A stretch of DNA of 64,000 nt from Rapidithrix thailandica (GTDB lineage: Bacteria; Bacteroidota; Bacteroidia; Cytophagales; Flammeovirgaceae): NCBI RefSeq assembly GCF_039710355.1, contig NZ_JBDKWZ010000011.1:124001-188000 (forward strand), written 5' to 3'. Positions 53,465 to 62,800 of the stretch are shown piece after piece. Each line of letters opens with the position of its first letter. Within the stretch, counting starts at the first letter, position 1. Below the pieces are notes generated by a model. The model was not told where the DNA came from. It ran no database searches and was given only the letters and a program-made list of their open reading frames with translations. Both the position numbers and the translations under genes were made by a program.

Positions 53465-53777
53465 TACCTACAAGCTTTCATTGAAAATTCTGTAAAGTCC
53501 ATTCCTCTGCATTCCGTCTCTCTACACTTCGGGAAAAGGGCTTCACTACAATGTATTAGACGAAACAGCCAAATAAGTCTTAACAGGCTCAATGAAAAGC
53601 TTTAAGCATGCTCTTACGCAACTACTCATAGCCAAAGCCGTTATGAGTAATAAAAGTCGACAAATTATTTAGCCTGAAGAGTAACTGAAAATCTTTAGGC
53701 GTTAGAAGAATAAAGAATGAACTACGAAAATTTGACCTCTGAATTAACGAATAAATTTCGCAACAAACTCAAAAGAG

Positions 53778-54443
53778 ATGTTTAAACCCGAATTTATCCG
53801 AACCACAAACTTGGAAAATGAAATCATAAATAATTATGGTTTTAATGGAGTTAAGCTTGTTTTTGAATCGAGAAATAGCACGAATTATTATCAACTTGGT
53901 GAGTTTCCAAAAGGGTGTCCTTGGGTAAGCTTAAATGATAACCCTATATCAAAGTTTATTGCCGGTAAAATTCCGAACCTGATTTCGGCCTTAAAAGGCC
54001 GGTGTGAATTTATCTACACAGAGAAGAAAGAAAGCACCTGGTATTTACACGATCTACTCGATATGAAACTTTACGATGATCGAGATTATTTCAAGGTATA
54101 TACAGGAGGAGTGCCACTTTTAAACCCCGAGCCGAATAAAAATTTGAAAACTTTTAATTGGGATATTCCGACCGATTTAAAGACTTTCTATACAATCCAC
54201 AATGGCTTTGGAGAAATTTATGATGCAAATTTTGTAAGGGCAAATGAAGATATAAAATTGATGGCTGAAATGATGAACCCGATTTTGATTCCACCTTCGG
54301 TCAAAAACTATACGTGTAAACCATTTCATAAAGGCAATAGTAACACTACTGTTGACCGGGACCACGAAGTTTGGGAAATATCCGGAGAGATTGCATCTTT
54401 TGAATTCACCTATGAAAGAATGAGTGAAATCGATGAAGAATAA
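53778..54443 (+). CDS. SMI1/KNR4 (SUKH)-like protein
   Basis: 221 aa. The segment DIPTDLKTFYTIHNGFGEIY (about 132-151) has the PxDLxxFYxxxNGFG pattern of SUKH proteins, many of which are immunity proteins against nuclease toxins. The stretch PILIPPSVKNYTCKPFH (about 171-187) is encoded by DNA that also occurs in the dispersed repeats at 12.5 and 46.4 kb. An overlapping upstream frame (53718-53784, MNYENLTSELTNKFRNKL) may be its real N-terminus, lost by a frameshift. Confidence 0.6.
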   Translation: MFKPEFIRTTNLENEIINNYGFNGVKLVFESRNSTNYYQLGEFPKGCPWVSLNDNPISKFIAGKIPNLISALKGRCEFIYTEKKESTWYLHDLLDMKLYDDRDYFKVYTGGVPLLNPEPNKNLKTFNWDIPTDLKTFYTIHNGFGEIYDANFVRANEDIKLMAEMMNPILIPPSVKNYTCKPFHKGNSNTTVDRDHEVWEISGEIASFEFTYERMSEIDEE

Positions 54444-54538
54444 AAAACGTTTGACAACCATGGCTCATCGCTGTTGGCTTAACAAAGGTTTCCAGAAGTG
54501 TTAATCAGCATTTAAAAAACGAACTTTCCAAATAGTAA

Positions 54539-55018
54539 ATGAAGATTTCAGGAACCCTATTTTTCTTAAAAATTCTTTTGATAACAACAATTTTTTCTTG
54601 CCAAACCAATAAGGCTGATAAGGTTATGAACGAATCAAATATAACATCCTATAACCCAGTGGTATATTTTGAAATACCTGTTAATGACATTGATCGAGCA
54701 ATAGATTTCTATACAGCAGTATTCGACTTTCACTTTGAAAAGCAGGTTATAGACCATAATGAAATGGCGTTATTTCCGTTCACGGATGGCCAAACAGGAG
54801 TTTCGGGCTCCTTGGCGAAAGGGGAAATTTATAAGCCGACAAAAGGTGGAGTTGTTATTTACTTCAAAACTTTAGATATCGACAGTACTTTACAACGTGT
54901 TGTTGAAAATGGTGGGCAACTTCTGTATCCGAAGACACCAATCGGCAACCTTGGATTAGTAGCGGAATTTGAAGACTGCGAAGGAAACCGAATCGCCTTG
55001 CACCAATCGGCAGAATGA
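54539..55018 (+). CDS. VOC-family (glyoxalase-like) lipoprotein
   Basis: 159 aa. A lipoprotein signal ends TIFSC (Cys about 21), followed by a vicinal-oxygen-chelate fold: VVYFEIPVNDIDRAIDFYTA, EMALFPF, GGVVIYFKTLDIDSTLQRV and VAEFEDCEGNRIALHQ. Metal-type residues (E in EIP; H in ALHQ) are partly present. Most relatives are cytosolic; here the protein is exported. Function unknown. An attC-like half arm and a MITE-like repeat follow its stop. Confidence 0.82.
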   Translation: MKISGTLFFLKILLITTIFSCQTNKADKVMNESNITSYNPVVYFEIPVNDIDRAIDFYTAVFDFHFEKQVIDHNEMALFPFTDGQTGVSGSLAKGEIYKPTKGGVVIYFKTLDIDSTLQRVVENGGQLLYPKTPIGNLGLVAEFEDCEGNRIALHQSAE

Positions 55019-55027
55019 AAAACAATC

Positions 55028-55178
55028 GCTAACATTGTATAAGAGCATGTTTGAAATCCTAAACGGAGGCGGCCCTTTTGGCAGCGAAAACTCTCCGTTT
55101 AGGATTCTTAAAATGCCATGTCGAGATCCCTGAAATGGGAGTTTTTGACCTGAAGGATCAATTTCAGATATGCTCTTA
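55028..55178. repeat. attC-like half arm followed by MITE-like element, copy 2
   Basis: CGCTAACATTGTATAAG (55028-55042) resembles the arm after arr. From 55040 an inverted-repeat element begins: outer arms TAAGAGCATGTTTGAAAT and its near complement at 55161-55178, and inner perfect arms CCTAAACGGAG / CTCCGTTTAGG (55058-55068 and 55095-55110 region). Related to 9233-9387. Confidence 0.55.
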
Positions 55179-55234
55179 AACTCGAATTGATTAAGCATAA
55201 ATACATATAGTATTCTAAATTGAGGAGAATTGCT

Positions 55235-55242
55235 TACTTTTG
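55235..55242 (+). promoter_or_regulatory. acnB -7 box candidate
   Basis: TACTTTTG fits the TAnnTTTG element 29 bases before the acnB start. A well spaced -33 TTG is not obvious. Confidence 0.35.
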
Positions 55243-55271
55243 TCTCAAATTGAGCTAATCGTAAAAAGTAT

Positions 55272-58079
55272 ATGAGTAAATACAGTGAATATCTAAAAGA
55301 AATTGAAGAAAGGAAAGCACAAAGTCTTCACCCTAAGCCCATTGATAGTGCTGAATTGTTAGCTGAAATCATTGAGCAAATTAAAGATTTAAACAATGAA
55401 CACAGAAAAGACTCTCTCAATTTCTTTATTTATAATGTATTACCAGGAACTACAAGTGCAGCTGGTGTAAAAGCTGATTTTTTAAAAGAAATTATTCTTG
55501 GAGATTCTGTAGTAGAAGAAATTTCACCTGCCTTTGCTTTTGAGCAATTATCACATATGAAAGGAGGGCCATCAATTGATGTATTATTGGATTTAGCCCT
55601 AGGTGATAATAAATCAATTGCAACAGAGGCGGCAGAGGTCTTAAAGACACAAGTTTTCCTTTATGAGGCCGATATGGAGCGTTTGGAGGTCGCCTTTAAA
55701 AGCGGGAACGAAGTCGCTAAAGAAATCCTTGAAAGCTATGCCCAAGCTGAGTTTTTCACGAAACTACCGGAAGTAGAAGAACAAATTGAGGTAGTTACCT
55801 ATATTGCCGGAGTGGGAGACATCTCTACCGATTTACTTTCGCCTGGTAGTGATGCTCATTCAAGGTCAGACCGTGAACTGCACGGTAAATCTATGTTTGA
55901 ACATGACACCAAACGACAAAACGAGCTTTTAGCATTACAAGAAAAGCATCCGGACAAAAGAGTCATGCTAATAGCAGAGAAAGGAACAATGGGGGTGGGG
56001 TCATCAAGAATGTCTGGTGTTAACAATGTTGCGTTATGGATAGGTAAGCAAGCAAGCCCATATGTGCCGTTTATTAATATTGCTCCGATTGTAGCCGGTA
56101 CAAACGGAATTTCACCAATTTTCCTTACCACGGTAGGTGTCACTGGAGGAATAGGTCTCGACCTGCAAAATTGGGTGAAGAAAAAAGACGCTAACGGAAA
56201 TACAGTGGTCGATGAAGACGGAGAGCCGGTATTAGAACAAACGTATTCGATTGATACCGGGACTGTACTTACAATAAATACCAAAGAAAAAAAGCTTTAC
56301 CAAGGCGATAAAGTATTAAAAGATATTTCTGCGGCATTTACTCCTCAAAAAATGGAGTTTATGAGAGCCGGTGGATCATATGCAGTTGTGTTTGGTAAAA
56401 AACTACAAACATTTGCCGCCAAAACTTTAGGCATTAACCTTCCTCCCGTATTTGCCCCAAATAAAGAAATCTCTCATGAAGGACAAGGGCTCACCGCAGT
56501 AGAGAAAATATTTAATAAAAACGCAGTAGGAACCACTCCCGGAAAAGTATTACATGCAGGCTCTGATGTTCGTGTAGAGGTAAATATCGTAGGTTCTCAA
56601 GATACTACCGGTTTAATGACTTCGCAAGAGTTAGAAGCAATGGCGGCTACTGTGATTTCTCCGATAGTGGATGGCGGCTATCAATCGGGATGCCATACGG
56701 CTTCGGTTTGGGACTTAAAAGCACAAGAAAATATTCCAAAGTTAATGAGATTTATGAACGACTTTGGTCTTATCACTGCACGCGACCCTAAAGGGGTGTA
56801 TCACTCCATGACCGATGTAATTCATAAAGTACTTAATGACATTACAGTTGATGATTGGGCTATAATTATTGGCGGAGACTCGCATACAAGAATGTCAAAA
56901 GGAGTTGCTTTTGGGGCCGATTCGGGAACGGTTGCTCTTGCTTTAGCAACAGGAGAAGCCTCTATGCCAATCCCTGAATCTGTGAAAGTAACTTTTAAAG
57001 GAGAAATGAACGATTACATGGACTTTAGAGATGTAGTTCATGCAACACAAGCTCAAATGCTTAAAAAGTTCGGTGGGGAAAATGTTTTTCAAGGGAGAAT
57101 TATTGAAGTACATATAGGAACCTTACCTTCTGACCAAGCTTTTACCTTTACAGACTGGACAGCAGAGATGAAAGCGAAAGCATCAATTTGTATTTCTCAA
57201 GATGATACGCTGATAGAATCTTTAGAGATTGCCAAAGGTAGAATTCAGATTATGATTGATAAGGGGATGGATAATGAAAAACAAGTCCTTCAAGGCCTTA
57301 TTGATAAAGCGAATAAAAGAATAGATGAGATTAGGTCCGGAGAAAAACCTCCATTAGCCCCAGATGAAAATGCTAAATATTATGCGGAATTTGTGGTTGA
57401 TTTAGATATTATTGACGAACCAATGATTGCGGACCCGGATGTGCATAATGAAGATGTATCAAAACGCTACACACACGATACCATTAGAGAGCTTTCTTAC
57501 TATGAAGGGGAAAAGCACGTTGATCTTGGTTTTGTCGGCTCTTGTATGGTGCACAAAGGCGATATCAAAATAGTTTCTAAGATGTTGAGAAACCTTGAGG
57601 AGCAACAGGGCAAGGTTGAGTTTAAAGCTCCTTTGGTAGTCACTGCTCCAACCTACAATATCATTGACGAACTGAAATCAGAAGGAGACTGGGAAATACT
57701 ACAAAAGTATTCTGGGTTTGAATTTGATGATGCTGCTCCTAAAAGTTCCGCCCGTACAGAATACGATAACATCTTGTATCTTGAAAGACCTGGCTGTAAT
57801 CTTTGTATGGGAAATCAAGAAAAGGCAGAAAAAGGAGATACCGTTATGGCTACTTCTACCCGTTTGTTTCAAGGGCGTGTTGTAAAAGATTCAGACCGTA
57901 AAAAGGGAGAGTCATTACTAGCCTCTACACCGGTTGTGGTGCTGTCGGCTATTCTTGGTAGAACTCCTACCATCGAAGAATATAAAACGGCGGTAAAAGG
58001 CATTAAACTGACACAATTTGCACCACCTCTTAAGAAAATGACTGCCAGTCCGATGTCTGGCCATCAAATTTCTTATTAG
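55272..58079 (+). CDS. acnB: aconitate hydratase B
   Basis: 935 aa, full length. The N-terminal HEAT-like and swivel domains (LLAEIIEQIKDLNNEHRKDS at the start) precede the catalytic part. The [4Fe-4S] ligands are visible in GFVGSCMVHKGD (about residue 757) and RPGCNLCMGNQEKAEKGD (about 840-857). AcnB interconverts citrate and isocitrate in the TCA cycle and may act on 2-methylcitrate intermediates. It is monocistronic, with a hairpin 15 bases past the stop. Confidence 0.96.
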   Translation: MSKYSEYLKEIEERKAQSLHPKPIDSAELLAEIIEQIKDLNNEHRKDSLNFFIYNVLPGTTSAAGVKADFLKEIILGDSVVEEISPAFAFEQLSHMKGGPSIDVLLDLALGDNKSIATEAAEVLKTQVFLYEADMERLEVAFKSGNEVAKEILESYAQAEFFTKLPEVEEQIEVVTYIAGVGDISTDLLSPGSDAHSRSDRELHGKSMFEHDTKRQNELLALQEKHPDKRVMLIAEKGTMGVGSSRMSGVNNVALWIGKQASPYVPFINIAPIVAGTNGISPIFLTTVGVTGGIGLDLQNWVKKKDANGNTVVDEDGEPVLEQTYSIDTGTVLTINTKEKKLYQGDKVLKDISAAFTPQKMEFMRAGGSYAVVFGKKLQTFAAKTLGINLPPVFAPNKEISHEGQGLTAVEKIFNKNAVGTTPGKVLHAGSDVRVEVNIVGSQDTTGLMTSQELEAMAATVISPIVDGGYQSGCHTASVWDLKAQENIPKLMRFMNDFGLITARDPKGVYHSMTDVIHKVLNDITVDDWAIIIGGDSHTRMSKGVAFGADSGTVALALATGEASMPIPESVKVTFKGEMNDYMDFRDVVHATQAQMLKKFGGENVFQGRIIEVHIGTLPSDQAFTFTDWTAEMKAKASICISQDDTLIESLEIAKGRIQIMIDKGMDNEKQVLQGLIDKANKRIDEIRSGEKPPLAPDENAKYYAEFVVDLDIIDEPMIADPDVHNEDVSKRYTHDTIRELSYYEGEKHVDLGFVGSCMVHKGDIKIVSKMLRNLEEQQGKVEFKAPLVVTAPTYNIIDELKSEGDWEILQKYSGFEFDDAAPKSSARTEYDNILYLERPGCNLCMGNQEKAEKGDTVMATSTRLFQGRVVKDSDRKKGESLLASTPVVVLSAILGRTPTIEEYKTAVKGIKLTQFAPPLKKMTASPMSGHQISY

Positions 58080-58093
58080 TTTTAAAATGACAA

Positions 58094-58119
58094 TTATCTT
58101 GAGGTATGCCTCAAGATAA
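58094..58119 (+). terminator. acnB terminator
   Basis: TTATCTTGAGG (58094-58104) pairs perfectly with CCTCAAGATAA (58109-58119) across a four-base loop, 15 bases after the acnB stop. Confidence 0.75.
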
Positions 58120-58194
58120 AATAGGTTTTGCTTGTTTAGAGTCCGATGTTGAAAACGACATAACTGGCTGCTATATATAAATGGCATTGACTTC

Positions 58195-58231
58195 AAAAGC
58201 GGTTTAAGAGAGTAGCTCTTAAACCGCTTTT
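58195..58231. terminator. terminator for the hmuSTUV-like operon
   Basis: AAAAGCGGTTTAAGAG (58195-58210) and its exact complement (58216-58231) with a five-base loop and T-run. It lies 46 bases past the DUF2149 stop on the minus strand and also backs up acnB termination. Confidence 0.8.
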
Positions 58232-58276
58232 TCATAAAGTAGAATCCTGCGGTTTCAAGGGCATTAACCTTCTCAA

Positions 58277-58609
58277 TTACTCCGGCACATAGATAATTTC
58301 TCCATTATCTAACTCATAAGCAGTGCCTACTCTTTTTCCTTTTTTGCCATCTCCTTTTGCATTGTTATTGGATTTATACCGGATAATCTCTTCGCCTTTC
58401 TTCGTGATGATTTCCATATTTTCCTTACCCGGGTTTTTTACAATTGTAAAATCTTCTTGGGTAAACATTTCCGCGATATTGAAACGGGTAACCAGCGCGA
58501 TCATAAGTGCTACCGCAAATACCATAGCTACATCAAAAAGGTTGGCCACAGCGGAAACCGGATCGTTATCCACAGCCGGGTTGAGAAATTTATTTTTCCT
58601 TCTTCGCAT
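58277..58609 (-). CDS. hmuV: DUF2149 protein (HmuV-like)
   Basis: 110 aa with one membrane helix (LFDVAMVFAVALMIALV) after the conserved start NPAVDNDPVSAVANLFDVAM, the DUF2149 signature; the domain looks like a reduced ExbD/TolR. The soluble end carries KKGEEIIRYKSN and YELDNGEIIYVP. It overlaps the ExbB-like gene by 20 bases. In hmuYRSTUV-type operons this is the last gene, and it presumably pairs with the channel protein. Confidence 0.85.
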   Translation of the reverse strand: MRRRKNKFLNPAVDNDPVSAVANLFDVAMVFAVALMIALVTRFNIAEMFTQEDFTIVKNPGKENMEIITKKGEEIIRYKSNNNAKGDGKKGKRVGTAYELDNGEIIYVPE

Positions 58610-59189
58610 GTTCTTCTGAAATTAAGTCTGAGATATAATAGAGTAATGAAAGGTCTTTGGCAAACCATCTTTGTTTTACTTCGGTAAGGGTAAAACCAAT
58701 AGCACCCACAATGAGCCCGACTACGGTGGTAGAAAAGGCCACTTGCATATTTTCAGCCATAGAGGTTATATCTCCGGAAGCCAAACCCACTAAAGCCGGT
58801 CCCATAGGAATAAGCGTTCCCATTAAACCCAGCACAGGGCCTAATTTCGACATATTCTTCGTAGTAGAAAGTTGTTTGCTCATGGCTAGTTCAAAATCGC
58901 TGAGTATCTTTTCGCGATTTACCGGGGAATGAACCGCTTGTAATAAGTGTTCCAGTGATGCAAAAATACGGTCTTTCCCCGTAGGAGCTTGTTGGCCTGT
59001 GAGGCCACTACTAGCTACTTCTCCCAGAAATGGCGTGACCTTTTTTGCTGCTTTTAATCGGTTGACATACAAACCATAAAAACTACCCAAGGCGGCCAAT
59101 GCCCTGAGAAATAAAAACAGCAACCCCACCACAACAGGCAACATCAAGCCTGTGGAAATCCAATACAAAATTTTATTCAATACTTCCAT
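58590..59189 (-). CDS. hmuU: MotA/TolQ/ExbB-type proton channel (HmuU-like)
   Basis: 199 aa with three membrane helices (about residues 10-32, 115-140 and 150-172). The family motif is seen at KLGPVLGLMGTLIPMGPALVG (about 118-138) and AFSTTVVGLIVGAIGFTLTE. These proteins use the proton gradient to drive envelope processes. Here it would energise a heme-linked system with the DUF2149 partner. It overlaps its neighbours on both sides, so the four genes are one operon. Confidence 0.88.
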   Translation of the reverse strand: MEVLNKILYWISTGLMLPVVVGLLFLFLRALAALGSFYGLYVNRLKAAKKVTPFLGEVASSGLTGQQAPTGKDRIFASLEHLLQAVHSPVNREKILSDFELAMSKQLSTTKNMSKLGPVLGLMGTLIPMGPALVGLASGDITSMAENMQVAFSTTVVGLIVGAIGFTLTEVKQRWFAKDLSLLYYISDLISEEHAKKEK

Positions 59190-59872
59190 TTAAACTTCAT
59201 TTTTCTTTTAATAATTGACACCACCCAACCCAGCAAAAACATGATAATAAGCAAACCAGACAAATAGGCTAAAGAATTGATATCCAAATGGTTTTGCTGC
59301 TGATGGTAAGGGAGTTTCTGGCAAAAAACCGTAATGACCACGCAAGCGAGAATTTGACCAAAACCCAGCATATAGCGCAATTCCATTCTGAGATACCCTT
59401 CCGGAATGAGCCGTTTAATGAGCTGAGGAATCAGTAAAAATAACATTCCAATCCCTAATGAAAAGCCAATACCTAGGAGGTTAAAATCAATCAGATGGGA
59501 TAGCACATAAAAGCAGCGCATCTGAAAATACAGCACGGCAACCAATACCATTATTCCCGGGAAATAACTTGCATACCGAAATCCTTTTTTTGCTGACTGT
59601 CCAAAAAATTGCTTCAGGTTGGATAGATCAATCCCGGTAAATACCACTGCTTCTATGATTTGAACGGTGGCCAAATGCTGCATTTTGATGGGGTTAGCCA
59701 ACCATTGTTTCAATTGATCATTGCTTTGCTCAATTACCCATGGGTAAAACCAATAACTAACAGTTACCAACACAATCACCAAAACCAGCCGAGGAATAAA
59801 ATTCCACTGGCTTATTTGAAAAAATGTGCTAAGCAAAGCGAAAACCAACAACAATTGAACTACTAACTCCAT
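59177..59872 (-). CDS. multi-helix membrane protein (HmuT position)
   Basis: 231 aa with six to seven membrane helices and no recognisable catalytic motif. It stands in the position of HmuT between the CobN-like and ExbB-like genes, overlapping the latter by 13 bases and one base from the former. The loop IEAVVFTGIDLSNLKQFFGQ is the most hydrophilic. The role is unknown; assignment is by gene order. Confidence 0.75.
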   Translation of the reverse strand: MELVVQLLLVFALLSTFFQISQWNFIPRLVLVIVLVTVSYWFYPWVIEQSNDQLKQWLANPIKMQHLATVQIIEAVVFTGIDLSNLKQFFGQSAKKGFRYASYFPGIMVLVAVLYFQMRCFYVLSHLIDFNLLGIGFSLGIGMLFLLIPQLIKRLIPEGYLRMELRYMLGFGQILACVVITVFCQKLPYHQQQNHLDINSLAYLSGLLIIMFLLGWVVSIIKRKMKFKWKY

Positions 59873-59873
59873 C

Positions 59874-62800
59874 TTAATCTTGCCTTCTTCTTTTTATGAA
59901 AAGGAATACAAAAAGTGATGCCACCACTCCAACTAAAACATACAGTATTACCGACATATCATCCTCATAATCAACCTTTTGATGTTTTTCTTTTATGGTT
60001 TCTTTTTCTAAAACAACCGCTTCATCGGTGCTTTGCGATTCTTGTACAGCTCTAAGGGCAGCTTCATAATCAGCGCGTGTTTGCTCTGTTAAATTTTCGG
60101 CAATAAAGGCTTCCAGCTTTTCATTATTGCAAACAAATTCGCTACAACCCGCTTTGTGATCTTTTATCAAGTTGGTATGTAAATTGGCAAGCTCCTGTAT
60201 TTGCGCTGCTGATGCCTTCCAATAGCCTTTGCGTATTGTCTCCAACATCACAGCCGTCATCTCTTCCAAAGCATAGGGATTTTCTCTTTCAAAAAAATCG
60301 TACAATTTGAGGTTGAGCTTATCTTTTATATAAACCTCGTGAAGGTTATTCCACAGCTCATTGTCTATCTCATTGGGTTTCATTACATTCCAGCCATAAG
60401 TATTGCGGAAAGTTTCGGCAAATGTCTCTGCCGAAGTGGCCCCACCTTTCATATATTCACTGATGTATTTAGGGTTAAGCAAAGTAGAACGTGCTTCTAT
60501 CCAAAGGGCTTCTTTTAAACCTTGGACCTTGGCATTATTCGGGTTTCTAAAATCATTGAAATACGCATCGGGGTCCTTACCAGTCACCGACCTTACCGCC
60601 ATGCTCAATCCGCCCATAAACTCATACACATGGTCTAAGCTCAAACCACCCCAAGTATTACTTTCCCGAGGTTGAACCACCACTTCAGTATTTTGCAAGG
60701 CTGCCTCAAAAACCCCTTTTTGAAATGCTCCCCAATACTCTCCTTCGTCATAAATCGCTCCCATATTATTGATGTAGGTATTGGCCACTTCCCGTTCATC
60801 TTCCCAGGTATTTCCTTTCTCTACCATGCCCATAATATTGGTTCCGTAGGTACCATTCACCCCGCCAAATACCCGTTGGGTTGCCCATTCTTTGGCTTGT
60901 TTTGGAGATAAACCTTTTTCCTTCATAAAAACTTCCGCTGCCATAACGCCTGCTTTTACAAAATTATCCTGAGCATCTTCTGCCAATGCTGCCATTCTCA
61001 CTGCTTTATTGATCAAAAACATTCTGGAAGCAGCCAGGTCACGAAACTGCCCAGCGGTTTGAACTACCACATCTATTCTTGGCCTAGCCAATTCTTGCTG
61101 TGGAATCAATTTGATGTCTACCACTCTGTTAAAAGGATCGCGAACGGGTTCCACTCCCAACAGGTAAAAAATTTGGGCAATCATGGCTCCTTCTGTTCCG
61201 ATAAAATCGCCCGGCCAAAGGGTAAAGCTTATTTTTTGAGGATACGCTCCATGCTTTTTCTGATGCGTGCTAAGGAGGTTTTTGGCTAAATTTACACCTA
61301 CAGTCCAAGCTTCGGGTGAAGGTGTTTTTTCCGCATCAATAGCATACAGGTTTCTACCGGTAGGGATCGTTGCCGGATTCGTAATCGGGTCACCACCTGA
61401 GGAGGGTGCAATATAACCACCTTCTAAACCGGTAAGTATGGCTTGCACTTCCGATTCAGTACTGGTTTTTAAGTCCTCACGATATTGATTGACCAGACTT
61501 ACTGCCTTTTCAATGGCCAACACAGATTCGGCAAACTCCTTCTCTATGCTTTCTTTTGCCAAAAGGGTCAGTTCAATGTTTTCTATTGAAGTTTTGAGTG
61601 CCATTTCCAAGTCATCATTGGCCAGAAAAGAAGAAAGCTCATCCGGCTTTTTTTCCTTGAGTAATCCTATATTTGCTACAAATGCATTTAAATGCGGAAG
61701 GTGCTGTTGAAGTTGCTCCTTTGTCATACGGGTCAGCGCAGTACTTTTTTCAATCAAGTGAATAGATTCCAGATATTCAGGATTGGTTAATGTGGCCATG
61801 GTTTGCTGTTCTGCCCGTTTTCTTTCATCCGCTACCTGTGCCGCCAGACTTTTATCTTCTAGCAATTCAAAAGTCAATTGCCTTAAAGATTCTTTTTGCA
61901 TCATTTTGAGTAGGGCAAATACATCCGGCTGTTGTCCTATTTCCAGTGCTTTGGCCATTGCCGGAATCGCTTTAGCCACCGTTTTTGCCTTTTCTAATGT
62001 TTGTGGATCAAGAATACCAGCGCTTTGCTTAAACTGTTTATCAGATTTTAACTTTTCGATAAACGCTACTTTTTCGGGATATGGAGAAATGGCAATCACT
62101 AAGCTTTTCAACTCAACAAGCTCTTCTTCTGTTGGCTCTGAGGCATTTCTTGTTTTCTTGTGGCCAGTGCCTTTATCCTTTGGCTGAGCGCTTCCCATAC
62201 TGATAAACCCCTTAATGATATCTGCATCTGATAAACCTTTGCTTTTCTTTGCCCAGTCATACGCTGCTTCAAGATCTTTTTTGTCAATTAAACTGGTGAG
62301 TACCGCTTCCGTTGAGGTTCCTTTTTGTGTGATTTCCTTAATGGCTTTTTTCGACTTGGCCCTGTAATTTTTGTCGAAATATACCTGGTTATCTAATTGC
62401 TTTTGCGTCACCTTTCCTTTCAACTTATCGAGTGAAGCCAGGCTGTAAGCGATCGGGTCCATAGCCATGATTTCAGCCGTATGGTCTATTTGTTCCTGGT
62501 TATAAAAATTTCCCATGGTGTATAAACCACCTGTCACTTTTGAGTTTCTGACTTCTTCAATATGGTTAGAAATATGCATGATAGTTTCATCATCGTAAAT
62601 GCCAGTGCTGTCCAAGCCCAAATCCGTATCCAAATTTAGTTTCATCACCAGCTCGCCAATATTTTTGCGATATTGCTCACGAACCGCACCACTTGTGCCT
62701 ATAAAGGCGGTAAGTTTATCGCTGAGTTGTTTCAGGTCACCTGATACATCAGCCTCCATAAAAGGAGGGGTCAAATAGGTTAAAGTCGTTGCATAACTTC